Below, piece by piece: positions 23,058 through 31,055 of a stretch of 34,601 nt of DNA; within the stretch, counting starts at the first letter, position 1; the number at the start of each line of letters is the position of its first letter. Origin of the DNA: Bacillota bacterium (GTDB lineage Bacteria > Bacillota > Clostridia > Lachnospirales > Cellulosilyticaceae); contig JAEYPM010000048.1 in assembly GCA_023410675.1 (NCBI GenBank), positions 1 through 34,601 on the forward strand, in the 5' to 3' direction. The notes under the pieces were generated by a model, which had not been told where the DNA came from, searched no databases, and saw only the letters and a program-made list of their open reading frames with translations. Position numbers and translations under genes: made by a program.

Positions 23058-25598
23058 TTAATTATCTTTTACTATCTCCTGAATAAAATGATAAGGAAAG
23101 TCTATATCATAGTTGAGCTTTTTTGCATAAGCAAACAGATCTTTTTGGTAAGAAGGATTTAATTTACCAAGTGATGCCATAACAATACGTTTACTATAAG
23201 GATAGATGATAGGCGATTTTAGTTCTTCTAGTGTATATTCTTCCTTTTGTAAAAGGTAATTCGCTAATAACTGCTCAGTTTTATCTCCTTTTTGAAAAGC
23301 ATAAATTGCCTGACTAAGATATTTAGAAGCAGAAGTAGGATTATCGTCTGCTAAGTAAAGTAATAGAAAATATGTGCCATCAAAGTCATTGGCTATAGCG
23401 GTTCTAGAAGCTTTATCTAAGTCGCCATTAATAAAAGATTGTTCAAATACTAACTGAGGAGAATCAAGGCCCTCAAGTGAATTGGCATAGTTAGCAGTGT
23501 CATTCTGATAATAAGAAAGAACGCCATTTAAATAGGTATTCCAGATTTGTATAGAATCTTGATGACTTGGGTCAATGAGATTAATATAGTTTGAAATAGC
23601 ACTTTTTGCACCTTCTATGTCTTTTTTTGCTACATGCAATTTTATCTCTTGAGCTACTAAATCACCATCAAATGGATAGATGGACTGCATTGACTTATTG
23701 TCTGCTAATAATAGGTCATATTCTTTTTGTGCCAGCATGGCATCTTTTAAAGTTGAATTAAATTCCTCTTGCTCTGGTAATGAGTTCACAGACTTTTGAG
23801 CATATAATAATGCATTTTCATAATCTCCATTACAAAGATTAACGTATGCCAATCCAAAGTACCCGTGGGCACTAGGGGTATCACCTTCAATAGCCTTTTG
23901 AAATAATGGCTCTGCGTCTTTCGGATTATGCGATATTCTACCCAGTAGGTAATAAAGTGTTTGATTATCCTTTTCATTTTTAAGATAAGAAGCATATTCT
24001 TTTTGTAAATCATATGAAGGCTCATTATCTTCTATATAATCTTGATAAGCACGGTGCCAGTTAACCAATACAGGCCTATCATCTAATCTTGTCCTTAGAA
24101 ATTCAATTGCTTGATCCTTATCAAAATAAGATAAGTAAATCATAAGATTGATATAATTATTAGGTTCATAGGTGACCTTGGCTTTTAGATAAGACATAGC
24201 ATTATCTAATTCCAGACTATCTAAAAAATACTGTGAATCTACAGCTAGATCATCCTTAGTCAATTGGATAAGATGGGTTTTAGTAGCAGTAGAATTCTCA
24301 CTCATCGTGATCGTTTCAGGAAACTCTTGAAACAGGTAATCCACGCCATCTAGCTGGTAATAATGTTGACCAGCATAGTAATGATAAGGATATTCATAAT
24401 CTGAAAAATCTTTTTCTTTAGTTGTATATTTTGTTTCTTCCCAAAGCAGTACAGCTGCTTGATCTGGATTGATAATAAAAATACGCTTGAATAAAGGACG
24501 TGTCAAAAAGGAAGTTCTAATATCAACAGCTAGTTCTTTTGGCTTAGGATTAAGATCACTTATATCCATTTCAATATGACCTTCAGGAAGCTTAATGACT
24601 TTTTGACTCATAGGCTCAAGAGCTATTTTTTCTCCATTAATTTCAACAGAATAGAGTTGATCTAAACCATTTACTAAATAAACTTCTCTTGATAAACCCA
24701 TTAAGAATGCACTGATTAAATAGATGATTGATCCAAGAACAAGTAATGTTGGGAGAACCAGTTTTGGAAGTGTAAAGGATGAAATGTGAGCTTGTTTGTT
24801 ATTTTCCTTTACAGGGATAAAAGTACCTTTAATTTTTCGAGAGCTATTTATATTGTGCTCAGACTTTTTGCGATATGTATTCAGTGGTTTTCTACCCTTA
24901 AGATCAGGAAATGCGTTTTCACATGACGAGATTACTTCTAATGCAGATCTATGATCTCCTATGTATTGATAGGATTCAATAAGTAAATGTATATAGTAGG
25001 ATTTATCTATGAGACTCCCTTGCAGGATGTGATTAACAAGGGGTCTAGCTTCATTAGGTTTTAGGTTTTTCATATAAGCTTCTGCTAAATTTTCCTGAGT
25101 ATCAAGATTATTATTTATAGAAAGGGAATCAGTAAAGGCGGATATAGCCTCATCGTACTGATTAAAAAAAGAATGAGCACTCCCTAATTGATTAAGTACT
25201 TCTGCATTAGAATAACAATACGTTTTTACTTCCCTAGCTATTATATTAAGCTTATCTACAGCTCTAAAATATACTATTGACTGAAGAAGATTGAGTGCGT
25301 CTTGAGTATTATTTGGATCTTGAAGCCACTTTGCATGTGAAGCGTCAATGGTTTCTCTTGAATAGTTTTCCCATTCTTTTAGACTCATGACATGATGTTT
25401 CTTGCAGCAACTGCATTGATTGATTACTCTTTTTCCCCCTAAAGGAATAATAGGGATGTACAAAAAGACAAAAAAATTTGTAGTATCATAAGACGTTAAT
25501 TCAGCATAGCGACCACAATGTGGGCATTGCCCTTGGTAAGTATGAATATTTTTTTTGCCATAGTACCATGTTCCGATACCATTCATTGTATAAGGCAA
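23058..25598 (-). CDS. Zinc-ribbon, TPR-repeat membrane protein
   Basis: About 846 aa. The N-terminus is a zinc ribbon: GTWYYGKKN, then CPHCG (~25-29), the apolar FFVFLYIPIIPLG, then CSCCKKHH (~62-69), as in the family of bacterial ribbon-plus-membrane proteins. TPR-like helical pairs follow (~130-240). One membrane span lies near 275-295 (LVLPTLLVLGSIIYLISAFLMG). The second half (~300-846) starts with a PEGA-like beta region (VEINGEKIALEPMSQKVIKLPEGHIEMDI) and continues with more TPR units, e.g. NLCNGDYENALLYAQKSV. Start: GGAGG at 25608-25612 fits TTG 25598 (8 nt spacing); an in-frame TTG at 25613 overlaps the site, and ATG 25586 is 20 nt away. Function unknown; TPRs suggest a scaffold. Confidence 0.8.
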   Translation of the reverse strand: MPYTMNGIGTWYYGKKNIHTYQGQCPHCGRYAELTSYDTTNFFVFLYIPIIPLGGKRVINQCSCCKKHHVMSLKEWENYSRETIDASHAKWLQDPNNTQDALNLLQSIVYFRAVDKLNIIAREVKTYCYSNAEVLNQLGSAHSFFNQYDEAISAFTDSLSINNNLDTQENLAEAYMKNLKPNEARPLVNHILQGSLIDKSYYIHLLIESYQYIGDHRSALEVISSCENAFPDLKGRKPLNTYRKKSEHNINSSRKIKGTFIPVKENNKQAHISSFTLPKLVLPTLLVLGSIIYLISAFLMGLSREVYLVNGLDQLYSVEINGEKIALEPMSQKVIKLPEGHIEMDISDLNPKPKELAVDIRTSFLTRPLFKRIFIINPDQAAVLLWEETKYTTKEKDFSDYEYPYHYYAGQHYYQLDGVDYLFQEFPETITMSENSTATKTHLIQLTKDDLAVDSQYFLDSLELDNAMSYLKAKVTYEPNNYINLMIYLSYFDKDQAIEFLRTRLDDRPVLVNWHRAYQDYIEDNEPSYDLQKEYASYLKNEKDNQTLYYLLGRISHNPKDAEPLFQKAIEGDTPSAHGYFGLAYVNLCNGDYENALLYAQKSVNSLPEQEEFNSTLKDAMLAQKEYDLLLADNKSMQSIYPFDGDLVAQEIKLHVAKKDIEGAKSAISNYINLIDPSHQDSIQIWNTYLNGVLSYYQNDTANYANSLEGLDSPQLVFEQSFINGDLDKASRTAIANDFDGTYFLLLYLADDNPTSASKYLSQAIYAFQKGDKTEQLLANYLLQKEEYTLEELKSPIIYPYSKRIVMASLGKLNPSYQKDLFAYAKKLNYDIDFPYHFIQEIVKDN

Positions 25599-25658
25599 GT
25601 CATGCACCTCCAAAAATAATAAATTGAATGCTTGAGATATTTCCCCATAGCTAAAAGA

Positions 25659-25687
25659 ATTATAGCATTTATAGTATAGCGTAACAA
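25659..25687 (-). promoter_or_regulatory. Promoter of the zinc-ribbon/TPR gene
   Basis: On the minus strand TTGTTA (25687-25682), a 17-bp spacer and TATAAT (25664-25659) preceded by TGC, an extended -10. It lies ~60 bp before the chosen start. Confidence 0.65.
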
Positions 25688-25701
25688 GAAAAATAGTTGA
25701 A

Positions 25702-25735
25702 AAAGGTTGAACCTTTAGAATTAATATGATATATT
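25702..25735 (+). promoter_or_regulatory. Promoter of the ICMT-like gene, overlapped by a palindrome
   Basis: TTGAAC (25707-25712), a 17-bp spacer and TATATT (25730-25735). The -35 box lies inside the perfect 15-bp palindrome AAAGGTTGAACCTTT (25702-25716), a position suited to repression. No regulator gene is adjacent. Confidence 0.6.
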
Positions 25736-25807
25736 TACAGTATATATGAATATATGCTCATATGTACATAAAAAAACAAAAGGTTATTAATATTAGGAGG
25801 GTGTTTT

Positions 25808-26410
25808 ATGTATAAAACTATTTTATCAATGTTATTATTTTTGGTTTTTGCTCTTTCTTATTTATTAAAAATATATATCATGCGTATAAATAATAATATT
25901 CAGGCTATTGTTTTAGCTAAGGGAAATAAAGAGAAAAAGTTAATGAGTGTAGAAAAATTTTTGAGAATAGTAAGTTGTATGTGGGTTATATTATGGTTAT
26001 TCAGTTTATCAGTTGATGGTATAAGGGTAATCAGCAAAAGGAATTTCAAGATGGAGATAATAAACGGAGTAGGGATAGTAATAATTATATTAGGCATCAT
26101 TTTTTTTGAGTTGGCAATTGTTACAATGAAAAATTCCTGGAGAGTTGGTATTGATAAAACAACGCAAACACAGCTCATTACCATAGGAATTTACAAATAT
26201 AGCAGAAATCCAGCCTTTGTAGGAATTGATCTAATGGTAATCGGTGTTTTTATATTATATCCGAGTTTAGTCGCATTTCTTATTATGAGTTTAAATTTAG
26301 GGGCTATTCATCTTCAAATATATGAAGAAGAAAAGCACCTCCTAACGCAATTTGGAGAAAGGTATGATAAATACATGAGAGCTACGCCAAGGTATTTATT
26401 TATTAGGTAA
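25808..26410 (+). CDS. Isoprenylcysteine carboxyl methyltransferase (ICMT)-like membrane protein
   Basis: 200 aa with four to five membrane spans. The C-terminal half shows the ICMT/PEMT pattern: WRVGIDKTTQTQLITIGIYKY, then SRNPAFVGIDLMVIG (R-N-P binding motif), and later EEEKHLLTQFGERYDKYMRATPRYL (E-E-x-x-L...F...Y..Y). Eukaryotic members methylate C-terminal isoprenylcysteine with SAM; bacterial ones are mostly of unknown substrate. AGGAGG lies 8 nt before the ATG. The promoter is overlapped by a 15-bp palindrome. The next gene starts 110 bp downstream. Confidence 0.85.
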   Translation: MYKTILSMLLFLVFALSYLLKIYIMRINNNIQAIVLAKGNKEKKLMSVEKFLRIVSCMWVILWLFSLSVDGIRVISKRNFKMEIINGVGIVIIILGIIFFELAIVTMKNSWRVGIDKTTQTQLITIGIYKYSRNPAFVGIDLMVIGVFILYPSLVAFLIMSLNLGAIHLQIYEEEKHLLTQFGERYDKYMRATPRYLFIR

Positions 26411-26520
26411 GGATACAATTCAAATTATTAACAAATTAATATAGAATAACTACTTTTAAAAATTATAGGAAGGTGATAAAATATATTAAATATTTAATAA
26501 ATAGTATAGAGGTAGATGTT

Positions 26521-27543
26521 ATGACAATATTAATACCAGCCTATCAACCAGATGATAGACTCATTAGCTTAATTAAAAATATTAAACAAATATGTGATTA
26601 TAATATTGTTGTTGTAGATGATGGAAGTGGAGAAGCATATAAGAGCATTTTTTTGGATGTAGAAAATGAGAAAGTCATTGTACTAACCCATAAGGTGAAT
26701 TGTGGTAAGGGTACTGCTTTAAAAACGGGTATCACTTATATAAAAAAGCATGATGAAACAGAAGGTATTGTATGCTGTGACTGTGATGGACAGCACTTGC
26801 CAGAGGATATCGTTAAAATAGCAACACAGGTGAGTAAGTACAAGGATTGTATCGTACTCGGGGCAAGGCACTTTACTGGTAAGGTTCCTATTAGAAGTCG
26901 CTTTGGCAATACCATTACTAGATGGATATTCTTTTTTGGTACTGGACAAACCGTATATGATACACAAACAGGACTTAGGGGATTTAGTCAAAATACTTTC
27001 GAATGGCTTATCAGCTTAGATGGGGAGCGTTTTGAATACGAGATGAACATGCTTCTTGAAGCACAATATGAAGGGAAAAATTTATATGAGGTAGAAATAA
27101 AAACGGTATATGAAAATCAGCATTCTTCACACTTTAATACGATTAAAGACTCTACAAAAGTATTCTTACCTATAATTAAATTTTCAGCAGCTTCTCTTAT
27201 TTCTGCTTTTATTGACTATGTATTGTTTATATTATTTTTGTCGTTGTCAAAAAGTTTACTTGGTGCTACAGTAGGAGCAAGAATATGTAGTGCTTCATGT
27301 AACTACATTTTAAATAGAACTATTGTTTTTTCAAAGGGAAAGGCTTCAAGGAAATCTCATTCACTTCCAAAGTATGCTTTACTGGTATGCGTTATTTTAG
27401 GATTGAATTATGCAGTGATTTATTTCTATTATAATATTTTAGGAATTCCTATCACCTTAGCAAAAGTTCTTACAGAAATTACATTATTTACTTTTAGCTA
27501 CTGGGCACAAAAAATATTTGTTTTCAAACATAGACATGCTTAA
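26521..27543 (+). CDS. Glycosyltransferase family 2 fused to a GtrA membrane domain
   Basis: 340 aa. The N-terminal ~215 residues are a GT-A fold of the dolichol/undecaprenyl-phosphate sugar transferase type: ILIPAYQPDDRL, VVDDGSG, GKGTALKTG and the metal/nucleotide motif DCDGQH near 88-93. The C-terminal ~120 residues are a GtrA domain with four membrane spans and the typical ARICSASCNYILNRTIVF. Known GtrB-like enzymes load a sugar on undecaprenyl phosphate and GtrA helps flip it, so one protein may do both for cell-envelope glycosylation. I chose ATG 26521 (AGAGG 8 nt upstream); the in-frame GTG at 26473 sits directly on its GGAAG and would add 16 residues before the first strand. Confidence 0.88.
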   Translation: MTILIPAYQPDDRLISLIKNIKQICDYNIVVVDDGSGEAYKSIFLDVENEKVIVLTHKVNCGKGTALKTGITYIKKHDETEGIVCCDCDGQHLPEDIVKIATQVSKYKDCIVLGARHFTGKVPIRSRFGNTITRWIFFFGTGQTVYDTQTGLRGFSQNTFEWLISLDGERFEYEMNMLLEAQYEGKNLYEVEIKTVYENQHSSHFNTIKDSTKVFLPIIKFSAASLISAFIDYVLFILFLSLSKSLLGATVGARICSASCNYILNRTIVFSKGKASRKSHSLPKYALLVCVILGLNYAVIYFYYNILGIPITLAKVLTEITLFTFSYWAQKIFVFKHRHA

Positions 27544-27569
27544 TTTTATTAGATTTTACATTTTTAATA

Positions 27570-27598
27570 TTGCGACTTTTAATAAACTCATTTATACT
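27570..27598 (+). promoter_or_regulatory. Promoter before the two small unknown genes
   Basis: TTGCGA (27570-27575), a 17-bp spacer and TATACT (27593-27598) lie 64 bp before the start at 27663. Confidence 0.55.
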
Positions 27599-27662
27599 CA
27601 TGTTATGGAATTTATATGAAAGCATTTGAATTTCTATTGATTAAATAGTGGAGGGAAAACAA

Positions 27663-28085
27663 GTGGAAAAATATAGAGACAAAATGGGGATTTTTGAAGA
27701 TCTTAATTTTAAAATAGCAGTGGTAGAAGCTTTGTTAAGTAAAGATCCAGCTTTTAAGCCAGAGCTTAATGAAATGATTGATAAATATACCAATAATTAT
27801 AAATGGTATACTAATGCTGGTCCGATAGAAGAAATGCTAGAGTTCTTCTCAGAACTTTTTATATTAAGACAAGACTTAGAGAAAGTAACAAAGCTATGTT
27901 TTGATGGCAGAAATGAAATTTATACTTATATTCATCCAGATTGGGATGGAGAAAGTAATTTTTTTGACATTTCCTCAGTAAAAGGTTTTGAATACCTAGC
28001 TTCATTAGAATCTGTTGAACGCATAAGCATGGTCAGTGAAGATGTATTAAGCCCTATGAAAGTAAATGGTGTGACTGTAATTTAA
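27663..28085 (+). CDS. Unknown protein, possibly DUF6892-like
   Basis: 140 aa from a GTG at 27663, 7 nt after GGAGGG; an in-frame GTG at 27648 overlaps that site. Soluble, with helices at the N-terminus (GIFEDLNFKIAVVEALL) and beta strands toward the C-terminus (IYTYIHPDWDGESNFFDISSVKGFEYL). The start 'FxDLNFKxxVxxAL' and the 'WDGE...FDI.S..D/G...L..L' pattern recall DUF6892 proteins, which I offer only as a possibility. It is followed 45 bp later by another unknown gene and the two may form an operon. Confidence 0.65.
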   Translation: MEKYRDKMGIFEDLNFKIAVVEALLSKDPAFKPELNEMIDKYTNNYKWYTNAGPIEEMLEFFSELFILRQDLEKVTKLCFDGRNEIYTYIHPDWDGESNFFDISSVKGFEYLASLESVERISMVSEDVLSPMKVNGVTVI

Positions 28086-28130
28086 ATGGATTTTTTGTAT
28101 TAAAAAACTTATAAAGGCAGGAGAAAAAAG

Positions 28131-28628
28131 TTGGCTTATATAGAACTATTAGATCATCAATCGAGAAAGAAGAAGCGTATAAAAATTATGATATTTACTG
28201 AAGGAACTATATTGGGACCTAAAAATATTTTGGAACATTTCCTTATTTATAGATACATACCCATTAATAATTGTGTGAAAAAAATTCAAGATTGGGAAAA
28301 GGATGGAGCAGATATAATTTATGTTACATCGGCAAAAAGGCTATCTCAAGTAGAAAAGATAGCCCATAATTTAAGAGAATATGGGCTTTATGGCACAAGA
28401 CTTTACTATAGGGGTGTTAAAGAAAAATATAGAGATATTGTTGAATCAGTAAAACCAGATATTTTAATTGAAGACAATTGTAAAAGCATAGGTGGAGCAT
28501 GGCAAATGTGCATTACTTATGTTAAATCAGACATAAAAAGTAGAATAAAGTCCATTATAATCAAAGAGTTTTCAGGCATTGATGTGTTGCCAGATATACT
28601 GGATCAACTCGTATCATATAATGCTTAG
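28131..28628 (+). CDS. Unknown HAD-like protein without the catalytic aspartate
   Basis: 165 aa from a TTG at 28131 with AGGAG 7 nt upstream. The order of elements is that of a small HAD fold: IKIMIFTEGTIL (in place of xxxFDxDGTL, so the nucleophile Asp is Thr and the acid is Glu), IIYVTSAKR (motif II-like), GVKEKYRDIVESVKPDILIEDN (motif III/IV-like with Glu-Asp). If the likeness is right, this is a catalytically altered or inactive relative, perhaps a binding protein. Its stop lies 2 bp from the stop of the convergent protease gene, with no terminator between. Confidence 0.6.
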   Translation: MAYIELLDHQSRKKKRIKIMIFTEGTILGPKNILEHFLIYRYIPINNCVKKIQDWEKDGADIIYVTSAKRLSQVEKIAHNLREYGLYGTRLYYRGVKEKYRDIVESVKPDILIEDNCKSIGGAWQMCITYVKSDIKSRIKSIIIKEFSGIDVLPDILDQLVSYNA

Positions 28629-28630
28629 TA

Positions 28631-29494
28631 CTATAACTGTTTAATTGCACGATATTCATTCTCTGATATATCTTTAAACCCCTTAGAAAGTAGAGAATAA
28701 ATAACAATGAGGCTGCAAAAAAACATAGAAACATAGCGAATAGTGATGCCCATTTGGGTCGTATATGGATATAAAATTTGACTTGTAATAAGATTAAACA
28801 GCATATGTACAAGAGCACCAGCCAGGATACTACGTTTGGTATTAAGATAAACAAATGAAACCACAAAGGAAAGTAAGATCGTAGCTGGAATGAACATAAA
28901 GGCATCAAATAAGGATGACTGAAGCAATTCATACTGAACTTGACCAGGTGTAAAGTACCAAGGTAGATGCCAGATTCCCCAAATAAAACCTAATATTAAA
29001 GAGCTTTTCACATAGCCAAATCGCACAAGTAATTTATCCAGTGCATAGCCCCTAAAACCAAATTCTTCATTCACTGGACCAGAGTTAAGGCTTAAAAATA
29101 ATAGAATAGGTATCATATAGGGCTGCTTCACAGAAATGTCAATCCAAAGCATTTCAGGCATTTCATATTTCAATATAAAAAAACCAATAAAAAGGCTAAC
29201 AAGTGCAATCAGAGAAAAAAAGGTTAGGGTGAATATAAACCACTTGATGCCCATTCTTTTTAAGCTAAAACATCGCATGAAATAGTCTTTTTTTGCAGGC
29301 TTATCATAGGTTTTGAGTACCAAAAATAATCCTACGAGAGATGGTGCAGGCCCTGCAGCAATAAAACATACTGTAGCGAGGGTGGTTTCTGTAAGATTAA
29401 AGAGAATGGGTATAAATCCAATACTCCATGTCCATAATAGTGTTATTGCAAAAAATAGAATTAAGTTCTTAGACTCTTTTGTTAATGTTTTCAA
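28631..29494 (-). CDS. CPBP-family intramembrane metalloprotease (Abi)
   Basis: 287 aa with about eight membrane spans. The protease motifs are complete: NEEFGFRGYALDKL (motif 1, EExxxR-type), WGIWHLPWYF (motif 2, catalytic His) and a late H in AGALVHMLFNLI (motif 3). CPBP proteins are Rce1-like; in Firmicutes many give immunity to self-made bacteriocins or process membrane peptides. The start is TTG at 29494, overlapping the DUF3021 stop as TTGA, with AGGAGG 10 nt upstream. It is the third gene of the LytTR-DUF3021-CPBP unit, so it is likely the output of that regulator. Confidence 0.9.
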   Translation of the reverse strand: MKTLTKESKNLILFFAITLLWTWSIGFIPILFNLTETTLATVCFIAAGPAPSLVGLFLVLKTYDKPAKKDYFMRCFSLKRMGIKWFIFTLTFFSLIALVSLFIGFFILKYEMPEMLWIDISVKQPYMIPILLFLSLNSGPVNEEFGFRGYALDKLLVRFGYVKSSLILGFIWGIWHLPWYFTPGQVQYELLQSSLFDAFMFIPATILLSFVVSFVYLNTKRSILAGALVHMLFNLITSQILYPYTTQMGITIRYVSMFFCSLIVIYSLLSKGFKDISENEYRAIKQL

Positions 29495-29913
29495 TTATTG
29501 TCTACCTCCTTGTTATTTCTAAGTTTAAGTTGTTTATTAATAAAGTCTAGATCTTTATTTATGGTTGATACATTAAGAATGCATCCAAAGGCATAAACAA
29601 AAACAACCATAAGTATACAGATCCAAATGGGAACAGAATCAAACCAGTTAAAAAAATACCCAAAACCAAGAACGATCAAGAGTGTTGCAAAAAATTGAGT
29701 CGTGCCTTCCAATAAATCATTTTCGATAGTCAAGTAGCTTATAAACTCCCGTGCAAAGTGAATGAATAAATGGACTAAAGCAAACTCTAAAATTGTCATT
29801 GTGAAAATATACTGAGCTCTTAAAACAACTGCAACAATTGCAAGAACAATGATATTGAGTGAAAGCGTAATAAAATAATTGGAAATAAATATTTTTATAG
29901 TGTGACGATTCAA
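29491..29913 (-). CDS. DUF3021-family membrane protein
   Basis: 140 aa with four membrane spans and a charged C-terminus (KDLDFINKQLKLRNNKE). DUF3021 genes are commonly paired with a single-domain LytTR regulator. In streptococcal LytTR regulatory systems (HdrRM, BrsRM) the membrane protein holds the regulator inactive; the same role is inferred here, though those membrane partners are not all DUF3021. Start TTG at 29913 with GGAGG 6 nt upstream; it overlaps the regulator stop by 4 nt (TTGA). Confidence 0.85.
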   Translation of the reverse strand: MNRHTIKIFISNYFITLSLNIIVLAIVAVVLRAQYIFTMTILEFALVHLFIHFAREFISYLTIENDLLEGTTQFFATLLIVLGFGYFFNWFDSVPIWICILMVVFVYAFGCILNVSTINKDLDFINKQLKLRNNKEVDNN

Positions 29914-30359
29914 AGGTTTTCCTCCTTACTTAGCCATGCTTTTATTGATGGAACATATTTTCTTGATATATTTATTTTTTCACCATTATGAAGCAAGGCT
30001 TCCATAGTACTATTTAATTTGCGTTCAATACTCTGAAGTACGTTCATATTAAGGATACAGGATTTACTTACTTGAATAAAATCATACGGACTAAGTATTT
30101 TATATAATTCATAGAGACGAAGATCAGATTCAAAAACTTGCTTTTCACAGTAAATAAAAGCTTTTTTATCTACACTTTCAATGTAAAATATGTCACGCAC
30201 ATGGATCTTATAATGCTTGTTTTGAGCATGGGCACTTAATGTTTTATTACATGATTCTACACTTTTTATAAGGTGCTTAACAGTAGTATTCATTTGAGGA
30301 TAGGTAATCTGGACTTCTATGTTTTCCTGATTAGGTATATGCTTTAAAACTAATATCAA
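29910..30359 (-). CDS. Stand-alone LytTR DNA-binding regulator
   Basis: 149 aa from a TTG at 30359, which has GGGAGG 7 nt upstream; the frame is open 30 codons further but without a ribosome binding site. The N-terminal ~50 residues are a short beta-rich region. The C-terminal ~100 are a LytTR domain (IHVRDIFYIESVDKKAFIYC, LYELYKILSPYDFIQVSKSCILNM, the typical F-x-x-x-x-x-S-x-x-x-N). No receiver domain is present. It probably regulates its own operon and is inhibited by the DUF3021 protein. Two promoters could drive it: its own (30378-30406) and the leftward half of the MarR palindrome (30519-30546). Confidence 0.87.
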   Translation of the reverse strand: MILVLKHIPNQENIEVQITYPQMNTTVKHLIKSVESCNKTLSAHAQNKHYKIHVRDIFYIESVDKKAFIYCEKQVFESDLRLYELYKILSPYDFIQVSKSCILNMNVLQSIERKLNSTMEALLHNGEKINISRKYVPSIKAWLSKEENL

Positions 30360-30377
30360 TTTAATACCTCCCTTGTA

Positions 30378-30406
30378 AGTATAATGGTTTTTACCATAAA
30401 TTTTAA
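30378..30406 (-). promoter_or_regulatory. Promoter of the LytTR-DUF3021-CPBP operon with spacer palindrome
   Basis: On the minus strand TTAAAA (30406-30401), a 17-bp spacer and TATACT (30383-30378). The spacer contains ATGGTTTTTACCAT (30384-30397), a 5-bp inverted repeat with 4-nt centre, a possible operator. Confidence 0.5.
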
Positions 30407-30473
30407 AGTATTTAGTACTAAGGTGCAAATATATATTACTAAAATACATCTAATATTCTATTTGAAGGAAATA

Positions 30474-30546
30474 TTGACATCTTATAAGTGTATGATACAA
30501 TAGGTGTATTATACACTTATTGTATCATACACTTATAGGATGTCAT
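30474..30546. promoter_or_regulatory. MarR operator array: ~70-bp palindrome with three sites and face-to-face promoters
   Basis: Positions 30475-30545 form an inverted repeat with 35-nt arms, two non-Watson-Crick positions, and centre T30510. Within it TGTAT-N-ATACA occurs three times, centred at 30494, 30510 and 30526, exactly 16 bp apart. Rightward promoter: TTGACA (30474-30479), 16 bp, TACAAT (30496-30501). By symmetry a leftward promoter exists: ATGACA (30546-30541), 16 bp, TACAAT (30524-30519). MarR proteins typically bind ~16-20 bp palindromes overlapping their own promoter. Confidence 0.85.
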
Positions 30547-30599
30547 GTGGTAATTAGGGTATACTATAAAAAGTAGCCATGCAGAGGGGAGGGAAACTT

Positions 30600-31055
30600 G
30601 TGGAGCAAGATAGAGCTCAATTACTTAGAGAAAATCTTGAGCAACTGGAGCCTGCTATGAGCTGGAAAATAAAAGAGGAAGTTGTCTGTTGTGGAATTAC
30701 AATAGCACAGCGTCAAGTATTAACAGAACTTAGCCATACAAATGAAATATGCATTGCTGAACTTGCACAAAAACTAGGTTTAGATTCAAGTACACTGAGT
30801 AGAACCACAAATAGGATGGTTGAATCAAAACTTGTGGATAGGATTATCAATGCAAGTGATAGAAGATATGTAAGCTTAGTATTAACAGATAAAGGGAAAC
30901 AAGTATTGGATGGAATCAACAGCAAATGCAATGATTACTATAGTGATATCTTAGCCTTAATTCCAACAGAAAAACAAGAACAAGTTATTGAAAGTATTAG
31001 CCTGTTACTCGATGCAATTAAGGAACATAAGGAGCATCTCAATGAAAAATGTTGA
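30600..31055 (+). CDS. MarR-family transcriptional regulator
   Basis: 151 aa from a GTG at 30600 with GGGAGGG 6 nt upstream; a longer frame from ATG 30579 overlaps that site. The winged helix-turn-helix is clear: ITIAQRQVLTEL, ICIAELAQKLGLDSSTLSRTTNRMVESKLVDR, and the wing INASDRRYVSLVLTDKGKQVL with the conserved D-R-R. A CC pair lies just before helix 2, plus a Cys near 115 and the C-terminal Cys, so thiol sensing is possible. It heads the MarR-MATE-GshF unit and overlaps the MATE gene by 14 nt. The operator array upstream covers its promoter, showing likely auto-repression. Confidence 0.92.
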   Translation: MEQDRAQLLRENLEQLEPAMSWKIKEEVVCCGITIAQRQVLTELSHTNEICIAELAQKLGLDSSTLSRTTNRMVESKLVDRIINASDRRYVSLVLTDKGKQVLDGINSKCNDYYSDILALIPTEKQEQVIESISLLLDAIKEHKEHLNEKC

